A DNA stretch of 64,000 nt, from NCBI GenBank assembly GCA_037145635.1, contig JBBCXB010000006.1, positions 186,001 through 250,000 of the forward strand, read 5' to 3'. Numbering within the stretch: the first letter of the stretch is position 1; each line of letters opens with the position of its first letter. This DNA is from JAATFS01 sp037145635. Lineage in GTDB: Bacteria; Pseudomonadota; Gammaproteobacteria; Xanthomonadales; Xanthomonadaceae. Positions 45,401 to 57,400 of the stretch are shown here, in pieces. The notes beneath the pieces are model-generated. The model saw nothing but the letters and a program-made list of their open reading frames with translations, ran no database searches and was not told the DNA's origin. Position numbers and translations under genes: made by a program.

Positions 45401-48400
45401 CGGCCAGGGCCAGTACGTCGCTGCCTGTCTGCTGGTAGCGATTGCCGGCCACCAAAGTCACGTCGCCTTCCAGGCTGCCCACCGTGCTGCCGGTGTGCGT
45501 GGTCTGGGTGATCTCCGCTTCGGTATCGACCTTCTGCTTGCCGAAGGTGACGCCGAGGCCGCCACTGCCGAACATGCCCGACTTCCTGGTCTGTTTGTCG
45601 TGGTCCTCGCTGCTGGTGTTCAGCGCCGTCGCCAGCACCAGGTCGTTGCCGGCCGCCAGCACCACGTCGCCGGTGCCGACGATCTGCGCGCCCTGCGAGC
45701 GCAGGTCGTTGCCGGCGGCGATGCTGACGCGCTCGCCGCTGAGGCTGGTGGTCACCGCGACGCTGTCGTGCCACTCGTCGTGGGTGGTGGTGGTCTTGCT
45801 GGAGAGGAAGCCCTTCTTTTTCTTCTCCATGTCCTGTTCGGCGTCGTGCTGCTCCTGCGCGGCGAGCAGGCTGACGTCGCGGCCGGCGGCCAGGGCGATG
45901 CCGCCGGTCTCGGTGGCGACGCTGGCGGCGGTCAGGGCGAGGTCGCGGCCGGCCTGCAGGGCGATGTCGCCGCCGGCGCTGAACTCGGTGCCGTGGACGG
46001 TCTCGTCGCTGACGGAGGTGGTCTGCTTGAAGCGCTTGCGCGTCTCCAGGGTGTCGCGGCTGTCGACCGTGGTCAGGGTGGTGGCGTTGAGGTCGTTGCC
46101 GGCGACCACGGCCAGGCCCTGGCCGGCGTCGAGCCTGGCGGCGACCAGGTTGACGTCGTGGCCGGCGCTGAGCACCAGGTTGCCGCCGGCGGTGAGCGCC
46201 TGCGGGTCCAGCGCCTGCGTGGTCGTGGTGGTGACGACCCGGGTCTTGCCCTGGCGGCTCTGGTCGGTGACGGTGCGCGAGGCGCCGAGCACGGAGGCGA
46301 CGTTGAGATCGTGGCCGGCCGCGGCGATCAGTTCGCCGCCGGCGGCGACCTCGGCCTGGCGGATCGTGAGGTCGTGGCCGGCCGCCAGCTGCAGGCTGCC
46401 TTCGGTGTCGATCTGGGTGCGGGTGCCAGCGCGGGTGCCGAGCCCGGCCGACGGCGTCAGTGACAGGTCGTTGCCGGCCTGCAGCGCGGCGTTGCCGCCG
46501 GCCTGCACGGCGACACCGTGCAGTTGCAGGTCGTGACCGGCACTCATCAGCAGGTCGGCGCCGGTGGTCACCGCCACGGCGTCGCTGCCGCGGAGCAGGC
46601 CGTTGTCGTTGCGCAGCGCCGACGGCTGCAGGCTCAGGTCGTGGCCGGCCTGCAGCGCCGCGCTGTTGCCGGCGCTGACGCGGGTACCGGACAGGGTGAG
46701 GTCGTTGCCGGCGATCAGCTGCAGGTTGTTGTCGGCGCTGATGCCGGTCACCACGCCGGCGCCGGTCACGGTCCGGCCGGCCTCGCTGGTCAGGTTGCCG
46801 CCGGCCACCAGCGCCACGTCGCGGCCCTGGACCTGGCCGCCGAGGTTGAGCAGGTCCTGTTGGGCCTGCAGCACCACGGTACCGGTACCGGCGACCTTGC
46901 CCTGGTTGAGCAGGCTGCCGGCGGTCAGGCTGACATCGGTACCGCTCACGGTGCCGGTGTTGACCAGGCCGTGGGCGGCGTCGAGGGTGACGCTGCCGCC
47001 GGCGATCAGCGCGCCGCTGCTGCGCAGTTCCAGCGACGACGACGCCAGGTAGACCACCGGCACCAGCGCCTTCTGGCCCTGGTACTCCTGTTCCACCATC
47101 CACACGATGTCCTGCGTCAGCGCGGCGACCTGCGCGGCGGTCAGGCCGACGCCCACGCTGAGCTGCAGGGCGTCGGCCGCGGCGATGCCGCCCGCCAGCA
47201 GCGCACGGTACTGCGCCACGCCGTCGTCGTAGTTGCCGAGGTAGCGGCGGCCGGTGAGTTCGGTGATCTGGTCCAGCACCAGCCGTTGCTCGTAGTAGCC
47301 GTCGCCGAGGCGGGTGTGGGTCCATTCGGGGTCCACGCCGAGCTTGTCGAGCAGGTAGTCGCTGCTGATGAAGTTGTCGTAGTCGACGAAGCGCGGGTCG
47401 GTCTCGATCAGGTAGCGGCGGCCGGGGCCGCTGCTGCGGCTGGCGTTGATGCCGCCGAGGTCGCTGGCGGCGCGACCCAGATCGGTGGCGCCGGCACCGT
47501 TGGCGCCGACCAGGGTGTAGAGCCCGCCAATCGGCAGGTCGATGGTAGCCAGCGGCGCGCCCACGCCGCCGACCACCTGCGGGGCGGCGCCGGTGTCGGG
47601 ATCGACCGGGGTCCGTTGTCCTGCGGTGGCCGCGGTCAGTACGGCGCGGCCGCCGCCGGCCTGGACCTGTCCGCGCGCGATGCCGCTGCCGCTGCCGAGG
47701 GTGGCGTCGCCGCGGTCGACGACGATGGTCGCGCGGGTGCCGGCGTCGCCGGCCAGCAAGGCGCCGTTCGCCAGCTGCGGGTCGACCACCGTGGCGCCGA
47801 CGCCGGACGCGCCGGACAGGTCGCGCTGGCGGCCGTCGGTCGCGACCTGGACGCGGCCCCGCGCCGCCGTGCGCGTGCCGACGCCGGCCGCGGCGCCGTC
47901 CACTCCGACCTGCGCGTTGACGGCCTGCGTGCCCACGCCGCCGGCGCTCTGCGCACCGCGACGGCTGAGGCCGTCCAGCTGGGTATTGCGCAGCGAGGCA
48001 CCGGCGATGCTGCGGCCGTCGCTGCCGATGGCGCCGTTGCGGATCTCGGCGCCGCTGATGGCGACGCCCTGGCCGCCGGTCATGCTGGCGTTGAGGGCGA
48101 TGTAGCTGTTGTCGATGGTGCCAGTACCGATCACCCTGTGATCGGTCTCGTAGTAGCAGACAACACGCGATCCCACCGGCTGCCTGCAGTCGTTGTAGAT
48201 CGGCGTGGCCGAGTACTCTGTATCGGTGTAGTTAGCTTTTTGATTCAGTGCCAGAGCCTGATTCAATACACTTTCGTTCCCGTTGATGAGCGCGTCGTAC
48301 AAACCGCCGATGCTGCGTTGATTCACCCACAACGATGCACCAGCGGCAATCGTCGATGCGTTGTTGGTTACGCTCCCTGACAAGGCGATGTTTCCGCCAG

Positions 48401-51400
48401 CCGCTATTCGCCCTTCTGCGCTCGCAGCGACCAGACTTTCACGCTCTTGCACGTCATATGTTCGGAAAACACCCAACGCGTGGCCGGCATATCTGGACGG
48501 CTTGGGATCCACGCGAATCTGTTCTTGCGGCATTTCACGATTGGCGGCCTCCCGCTCTTCTGACGTCAGAGACCCCGTCTTTGCATTCAATACCCGCCGC
48601 TGGTTGTTGATGGCGTTGGCGGCGATCCAGAGGCTGCCGTCGGCCTCGATGCTGCCGGACAGGTTGTTGACCACGCCGGTACGCGCGGTGAGCGTGCCGC
48701 CGCCGTCCTGGGCGCCGCCGATGGCGAGGTTGCCGAGGCTGAAGATGCGCGCGTCGCGGTTGAGCAGCTGGTCGCGCACCAGCAGGGTCATGTTGCCGGT
48801 GGCGCCGAGCAGGGCCGAGCCGTAGGCGTTGTTGTCGGTGGCGCTGCCGAGGTCGGCGCCGTTGACGAGGGTGCCGGCCTGCACCCGCACGTTGCCGCCG
48901 ACGATGCTGCCGGTGTTGAAGATTGTGCCGGCGTCGAGCTGCAGCGAGGCGTTGCCGGAGAGATCGCCGGCGTTGTCGATCGTGCCGCCGGTGGCCACGC
49001 GGGTGTCGTTGCTGCGCAGGCTGGCGCCGGCGCGGTTGGTGAGGTTGCCGGCCTGCACGCTCAGCGCGCGCGTGGCGCTGAGCGTCGCCTCGTTGACCAG
49101 CTGTCCGCCCACGCTCAGGTTGAAGTCGCCGTTGCTGACCAGCTCGGCACCGGCGCGGTGGGTGTAGTCGCCGCGCAGGGTGAGGTCGAGCAGGTTCTGC
49201 GCGAGCAGGCGGCCGCCGCCATCGAAGCCGACGGTGTCGATCACCACGTCGCCAGCGCCGCCGGTCGTGCCGCCCGCACCGATCTGGCCGCCGGCGTTGC
49301 TGAGGTTCTGCAGGTTCAGGCGCACCGCCCGCTCGGCCTTGATCGTGCCGTTGCGGTTGTCCAGGCCGGCGCCGTCGCGCTGCAGCAGGAAGCTGGCACC
49401 GGCGTAGACGTTGCCGCCGCGGTTGTCCAGGCTGCCGGTGTTGGCGATCAGGTCGCCCGCGGCGACCAGCTGGCCGCCGACGTTGCCGACGCCGGCCGCA
49501 TCGATGACCACGCTGCCGCGGCCGCCGAGGTTGCCGCCGTCGTTGGCGAGGTCGCCGCCGGTGGTGAGCCGGGTGAGGCCGCCGCCGTTGTTGACGATGC
49601 TGCCCTGGCTATTGACGATGCGCCCGCCCGAGGCGGTCAACGCGTTGCCGCTGTCGAGCTGGCCGCCGTCGTTGAGCAGCGCGCCGCCCGCTGCGACGGT
49701 GAGGTCGTGCCCGGCGCTGAGCCGGCCACCCTGGTGGTTGTCGAGCTGCCCGCGTGCGGTGATGGCCAGGTCGCGCCCGGCCTGCAGCGTGCCACCGGCA
49801 TTGGCCAGGTTCTCCGCGGCGATCACCGCGTCGGTGCTGGCGCCGATCAGGCCATTGCCGTTGTCCAGCGCGTGGTCGAGCTCCAGCCGCAGGCTGCCGC
49901 CGTCGGCACCGCTGGCGATCGCCTGCAGCGTGCCGCCGGCATTGCTCAGGCTGTCGGCGCGCAGGTCCAGGGCGCCGCCGCTGGCCTGCAGCAGGCCGCG
50001 GCGGTTGTCCAGGCCGGCGGTCGCGCGCACGCTCAGGGCACGCGCGGACACGCTGCCGCCGACATTGCCGAGACGGGCCGCGGTGAGGGTGGCATCGCCT
50101 GCGGCGGCGATGGCGCCGCTCTGGTTGTCGATGCCGCTGTGGGCGCCGAGCTGCAGCCGGCCCTGGCTCAGGATCCGGCCGCCGACGTTGGACAGGCCCT
50201 CGCCGCTGGTCAGCGCCGCCAGGCCGGTGCCGGCGTGTTCGATGCGGCCGTTGCTGTTGTCGAACCAGCCGGCGGTCACGACCAGGTCCTGGGCGTTGGT
50301 CGCCAGCGTGCCCTCGCGATTGTCGAAGCCGGCGCCGGACACGATGCGGGTCTGCCCGCTGCCGTTCTGCACCAGGGCGCCGCCAAAGTTGCTCAGGGCG
50401 CCGGCCTCCAGGTCCAGGCGCGCGGCCTGGATCTGGCCGCCGGTCGCGCCGAGGCGGCCGTTGTCGAAGGTGCCCCCGGCCTGCACGGTCAGGCTGCCGC
50501 CGGCCAGCAGGTCGCCGCCGCGGTGGTCGAGGCCGGCCGCCGCGACCAGGGCGACGTCGCCGGTGGCGCGCGTGGTGCTGCCGGCCAGCACGAGCTGCTC
50601 GCCGCGGGCGGCGAGGTTCCCCCCGGCCAGCAGCGAGCCGCTGGCGGCGAGCTGGCGGTCGGCCGCCAGGGTCAGGGTGCTGCCGCTGCCGAGGCTGCCG
50701 TCGGCGCGCACGCCGGCCGCGGCGGTGCCGCCGATCACGATGTCGCCGGCACGCAGGCTCAGGTCGCCGCTGGACACGGTCTGGCCGGCCTGCTCGATAC
50801 GCGCGGCCTGCAGCGTCACCGCACTGCCGTTGACGCGGCCCTGCTGGCGCAGCACGGCGCCGCTGTCCAGCGCGACGCGCTGGCCGCTGACCTGGCCGGC
50901 GACCTCGAGGTCGCCCTGCGCGCTCAGCACCACGTCGGTCGCGGCGCTGAGGCTGCCGCTCTGGGCCAGCCCGCCGCCGGCCTGGGCACTGAACGCGCCG
51001 GCCGAGGCCAGGGTGCCGGCCAGTTGCAGGTCGCCCTGGCTGACCAGGGTGACGTCGCCGCGTTCGCTGCCGAGCTGGCCCTGGCTGCTGAGCTGGGCGG
51101 CCTCGACGCGCAGCGCGGCGCCGCCGATCAGGTCGCCGTGGTTGTCCACCGCACCGGCCGCGGTCAGGCCCAGCCGTTGCGCGCCGTAGCTCTGCCCGCT
51201 CTGCCGCATCGATCCCACCTGCAGGCCGAGCTGCCCGCCGGCGCGCAGCATGCCGGCGTTGTCGAGCAGGCCCTGGGTCTGCAGCGCGAGGTCGCCCTGC
51301 GCCAGCAGGATGCCGGCCGCGGCGTTGCCGGCGCTGGCGGCGGTCAACCGCAGGTCGTGGCCGGCGATCACCTGGGCGGCGTTGTCCAGCGCGCCGGTGG

Positions 51401-54400
51401 CCGACAGCTGCAGGTCGTGCCCGGCCTGGACGGTGCCGGCCAGCGCCAGCTCGCCGCGGCTGCGCAGGTCCAGGTCGGTGCCTGCGTCCAGCGTGCCGCG
51501 GCTGTCGATCGCAGCCCCGTCCAGGGTGATCGCGTCGGCGCTCTGCAGCACGGCGGTCTCGCCGGTGGCGAGCCGGGCGCCGGTCAGCGTGAGGGCGCCG
51601 CCGGCCACGGCCTGGCCGTCGAGGCGCAGGGCCTGCCGGGCCTGCAGGTCGAGGGTCGAGGCGCTGAGCAGCGTGCCCGACGCCGTCAGCTGGCCGGCCG
51701 CCGCCAGGCGCGCGGACTGTGCCTGCAGGGCGCCGGCCTGCTGCAGGTCGCCGCCGGCGCTGGCGGTCAGGGCAGTGGCGGCCGCCACCACGCCGTCGAG
51801 CTGGAGTGCGCCGGTACTGGTCAGGTCCACCCCGGCGTTCTCGCTGCCGAGCTGGCCGCGGCTGTGCAGGGTGCCGGCCTGCACCTGCAACGCGTCGTGG
51901 GCGATCAGGCTGCCGCGGTTGTCCAGGGCGTCCACCACCCGGGCCGCCAGCGATCCGCCGGCAGAGGCGCTGCCGTCCTGGCTCAGGGCCCCGGCCTGCA
52001 GGTGCAGGTCGCCGTCGGCGCGGAGCCGGCCGGCGTTGTCCAGCAGGCCGGCCACGTCGAGGTCCAGCTGGCGCTGGGCGCCCAGTGCCGCGGCACTTGC
52101 CAGGCCGGCGCTTGCGGCGGTCAGGCGGAGGTCGCGTCCGGCCACCGCCTGCCCGGTCTGGAGCAGCGCGCCGCCGGCCTGCAGCGCGAGGTCGCGCCCG
52201 GCCTGGACGAGGCCGCCGAGTGCCAGGTCGCCGCCGCTGCGCAGCGTGAGGTCGGTCGCCGCGTCGAGCGTGCCGCGGCTGTCGATCGCCGCGGCCTCCA
52301 GCACAATCGCCCCGCCGCTCTGCAGCACCGCCGCCTCGGCGGTCGCGATGCGCCCGGCGCCGAGCGTGGCGTCGCCGCCGGCCACCGCCTGGCCATTGAG
52401 CACGAGGTCGCGCCCGGCCTGCAGCGCCAGCGTCGAGCCGGCCTGGACCGTGCCGTCCACGGTCGCATCGCGCCCGGCCTTCAGCTCGACCTGCTGCGCA
52501 CTCAGCGTGCCGGCCTGGGCCAGGTCGCCGCCGGCGTTCGCCTGCAGCCGGGTGGCGGCCGCCACCACGCCGCCGAGCCGGAGCGCGCCGGCGCTGGTCA
52601 GGTCCACCCCGGCGGTCTCGCTGCCGAGCTGGCCGCTGCTGCGCAGCTCCCGGGCATCGAGCCGCAGGCCTTCGTGCGCGACCAGGCTGCCCTGGTTGTC
52701 CAGCGCGCCCGCGACGGTGGCGACGAGGGTCTTGCCCGCATACGCGCTGCCACGCTGCTGCAGGCCGGCCGCCTGCAGGTTCAGGTCGGTGCCGGCGTGC
52801 AGGGTGCCGGCATTGTCCACGGTGCCGTCGACCTGGAGCGCGAGCGCGCCCTGGGCCGCCAGCGTGCCGGCGGCGGCCTGGCCGGCGCGGCCGGCGCGCA
52901 CGCTCAAGTCGCGGCCGGCGAAGACCTGGGCGCCGGTGTCCAGCGCGCCTCCGGCCTGCAAGGCCAGGTCGCGACCGGACTGGGCGATGCCGGCCAGGGC
53001 CAGGTCGCCATCGCTGTGCAGGGTCAGGTCGGTGCCGGCGTCCAGCGCGCCGCGGCTGTCGAGCGCGGTGCCCTCCAGCGTGATCGCCGCGGCGCTCTGC
53101 ACCACGGCAGCCTGGTCGACGGTGACGGCAGTGCCGCGCAGGCGCGCATCGCCGACGGCCACGGCCTGGCCGGCCAGGGACAGCGCGCGCTGTGCCTGCA
53201 GGTCCAGGGTGGAGGCCGATTGCAACTGGCCGTTCGCCGCCAGGTCGCGGCCGGCCGCCATGGCCACCGTCTGCGCCGCCAGCGCCCCGTCCTGCCGCAG
53301 GTCGCCGGCGGCGGTCATCGCCAGCGCCGCGGCGGAGACCACCGTGCCCTGCAGGTCGATGTCGGCCGCGCTGACGATCTCGACGTCGCCGCCGAGGGTG
53401 CCGAGCTGCCCGTGGCTCACCACGTGGCCGGCCTCGATGCGCAGGCCGCGGCCGGCGATCAGCTCGCCGTGGTTCTCGAACCCGGCCTGGGTGACGATCT
53501 CCAGCGCATCGCCGCTGTAGAGCCGGCCGCGCTGCAGCAGCGCGCCGGTGTCCAGCGCCAGGGCCTCGCCGGCATGCACGACGCCGGCGTTGTCGAACTC
53601 GCCGCCCACCTTGGCGGTCAGCGCCGCGAGCGCGGCCAGGCTGCCGGCCGCGGTGTTGTCGACGCCCGCCGCGGCGAGCGTCAGGTCGTGGCCGGCCACG
53701 ACCTGGGCGGCATTGGTCAGTGTCCCGGTCGCGTCCAGCGCCACGTCGCGCCCGGCCTGCGCCACACCGGCCAGCGCCAGCGCACCGGCACTTTGCAGGC
53801 GCAGGTCGGTGCCGGCATCCAGCGCGCCCCGGCTGTCGATCGCGCCGCCGTCCAGCGCGATGTCCGCCGCGCTCTGCAGCACCGCTGCCTGCGCGATGTC
53901 GATCCGGGCCGCCGTCAGGGTCGCGTCGCCGCCGGCGGCGGCCTGGCCGTTCAGCACCAGCGCGTGCTGCGCCTGCAGGTCCAGCGTCGAAGCGCTCTGC
54001 AGGGCGCCGGACGCGGTCAGGTCGCCGCCGGCCTGGAGCCGCAGCTGCTGGGCCTCCAGCACGCCGGCCTGGCGCAGGTCGCCGCCCGCGCGTGCGTCCA
54101 GCCGCGTGGCCGCCGAGACCGTGCCCCCCAGGTCGAGTTCGCCGTCGCTGTCCAGGATCGCCTGGGCGGCGAGGCTGCCGAGCTCGCCGCTGCTGCGCAG
54201 CTGGCCGGCGCGCAGCTGCAGCGCGTCGTGCGCGACCAGGCTGCCGCGGTTGTCCAGGTCCCGGGCGATCGCCACCGCCAGCGCGCCGCCGGCAAAGGTG
54301 CTGCCGTCCTGCTCCAGGCGCCCGGCCTGCAGCACGACATCGCCGCCGCCGTGGACGCGGCCGGCATTGTCCAGTGCGCCGACGACCTCCAGGCGCAGCG

Positions 54401-57400
54401 CGTGCCCGGCCGCCCACAGGCCGTCCGCGGCGTTGCGTGCACTCGCCGCGGTCAGCGCCAGGTCGCCGTCGGCATACACCTGCGCGTTCGAATCGAGCGC
54501 GCCGCCGGCGGCCAGGGTCATATCGCGCCCGGCCTGCACCAGGCCGCCGAGCGCCAGGCCGCCATCGCTGCGCAGCGCCAGATCGGTGCCGGCATCGAGC
54601 GTGCCGCGCAAGGCGAGGGCCTGCCCATCGAGCGCGAGCGCACCGGCGGCCTGCAGCAGCGCGCCCTGGCCGAGCGCGAGCTCGCTCGCCTTCAGCAGGG
54701 CATCGGCGCCGGCGATCGCCTGGCCGTCCAGCCGCAGCGCCTGCCGGGCCTGCAGGTCCAGCCCGGAGGCGGTCTGCAGGCTGCCGCCCGCGGACAGGTC
54801 GCCAGCGGCCCGCAGCGCGGCCGAGCCGGCCTGCAGCACGCCGGTCTGGGCCAAGTCCGCGCCCGCCGTGGCGGTCAGCGCGGTTCCTGCGGCGACCACG
54901 CCGCCCAGCAGCAGGTCGCCCGCGCTTTCCATCGCCACCGTGCCGGTCTCGCTGCCGAGCTGGCCGCTGCTGCGCAGCACGCCGGCCTGCACGTCGAGGG
55001 CGTCGCCGGCGACCAGGCTGCCGGCGTTCTCGAGCGTCCCGGCCACGCGGGCCTGCAGCCGCTGGCCGGCGGCCGCGCTGCCCGCCTGCTGCAGCGACTG
55101 CGCCTCCAGCTGGAGATCCGCGGCCGCGTACAGGCGGCCGTCGTTGACCACGTCACCGCGGCTGAGCACCCGGGCGCCGCCGGCGGCCGAGAGGCGGCCG
55201 TCGGCGCGGTTGCGCAGTTCGCCGGCCCGCAGCTCGGCGTCGGCGCCGCTGACCAGCTGCGCGCGGTTGTCGAGCACGCCGCCGGTCGCGAGCGCCAGCG
55301 CGCCGCCGGACTGGGCGATGCCGGCGAGCGTCAGTGCGCGCGTGCCGTGCGCGGCCAGGGTGGTGCCGGCGTCGAGCACGCCGTCGCTGTCGACCTCGCC
55401 GCCCTCCAGCCGCAGCGCGCCGCCGGACTGCAGCTGGCCGCGCTGGACCAGGGTCTCGGCGGCCTGCAGCCGGAGCTCGCCGCCGGCCGCCAGCACCGCG
55501 GTGCTGGACAGGCCGCGCGTCGCCGCCGCGTCGAAGTCGCCTGCGGTCTGCAACGAACCGTCCAGCGCCACGCCGGCACCTCGCACGGTGGCGTCGGCCG
55601 CCGCGACGTTGCCCGCGAGCGCTACATCGCCGCCGGCCTCCAGCGCCAGGTGCCCGGCGGCCACGGTGTTGCCGGTCAGCGTGGCACCGCCCGCGCTGCG
55701 CAGGGTCGCCGTGGCCTGCTGGCTGCCGAGGTCGCCGCGGCTCAGCAGCGCGGCGGCGTCCACGTCCAGCGCGCCGGCCGCGACCAGGCTGCCGTCGTTG
55801 CGCAGCTGATCGTCCAGGCGCAGCCGCGCCTGCCCTGCGGCATAGGTGGTGCCACGGTTGTCGAGGGTGCGGGCGGCCAGCTGCAGGTCGCCGCCGGCGT
55901 ACACGGTGCCGCGCTGGTCGAGGTCGGTCGCCACGGCGAGCGCCAGGTCCGCGCCCGACGAGGCCGAGGCCGTCGCCGCCACGGCCAGCGCCTGCGCGGC
56001 GATGCCGAGCGCGGTGCCGGCGGTGAGCTGGCCGGCCAGGTCGAGGCGGCCGCCGCTGCGCAGGTCGACGTCCTGCCAGGCCTGCGCCTGGCCCGCCAGG
56101 CGCGCGTCGCCGCTGCTGCGCACGCGCAGCGTGGTGGCCGCATCCAGCGTGCCGCCGGCGTCGAGGCTGCCGGCCTGCAGGTCGATGCCGGCCCCGCTCT
56201 GCAGGGTGCCGCCCAGCAGCAGGCGTGCGCCCTGCAGGCGCGCGCCGCCGCCGGCGTAGGCCACGCCGCCGGTGCGCAGCAGGCCGTCGGCATCGAGTGC
56301 CAGCGCCTCGTTGGCGTAGAGCGTGCCGTGGTCGTCGAGTTCGGCGCCGGACAGGGCGATCGTCGCGGCGCTGCTGCGGCCGCCGTGGACCAGCGCGCCA
56401 CCGGCGCGCACGTCCAGGCCGGTGGCGGCGATCTGGTCGCCGCTCAGCCCGACGTCGCGGCCACGCACGCTGACCGCGCCCCGCTGCGAGCCGAGCACGC
56501 CGCTCTGGCTCACGCCGTCGGCGGCGTTGACGCTCAACGCATCGCGCGCGACGGTGGTGCCGGCCAGGCTGATCTGCCCGGCGCTGTCGATCTGCAGGTC
56601 GCCGCTCTGCGCGGCCAGGGTGCCGCGCGAGACCACGCCGACGCCGGCCTCGGTCGCGATCAGGCGGATGCGGTCGGCGTACATGCCGCCCAGGTAGGCG
56701 ACGTCGATGCCGATCGAGGGCGCGGCGCCGTCGCTGCCGGGCAGCACGTCCAGCAGCATGCCGTCGTAGCCGACGCGCTGGCGGCCGCTGCGCGCGACCA
56801 GGTCCCTGGCCCAGATCGTGCCGTCCACGTTCAACTGCCGCGACAGCAGGTCCAGGCGATCGACGTTGTACGCGTCCAGGCCGTTGCCGCCGATGCTCAG
56901 CGCACCGCCGTTGATCGCGAAGCCGGCGAGCGCGCCGTCGCTGCCCAGCTCGGGCGTGCCGGTGGCGAGGGTGACGCGCGAGGTGTTGAGGAAGCCGCAA
57001 CCGTCGCAGCTGATGCCGTTGGGATTGGCGATGACCAGCTGCGCCTTGCTGCCGGCGATCTCGGTGTAGCCCTGCAGCCGGCTCGAGGCCGCGGTCACCT
57101 CGTTGAGGATCAGCGTGGCCGGGCCGGCGTTCTGCAGCTGGGTGTTGCCGGCGACGTAGCCGCCCAGCTCGGTCTTGGAGATGCTGGCGCTGTTGTTGAG
57201 GATCAGGCCGTTGGCGCCGACGTCGAAGCGCGAATAGCGGTTGTGGGAGAGGCCGCGCGCGTTCGGGGCGACGATGTCCACCACCGGCACGCCGTTGGCG
57301 GCGACCTGCTGCCCGGGCTGCTGCCCGCCGGGATTGGCGATCGGGCTGACCTGCGCCCAGGCCGGGACCGAGGTCCAGGTGACGGTGCAGCACAGCAGCA

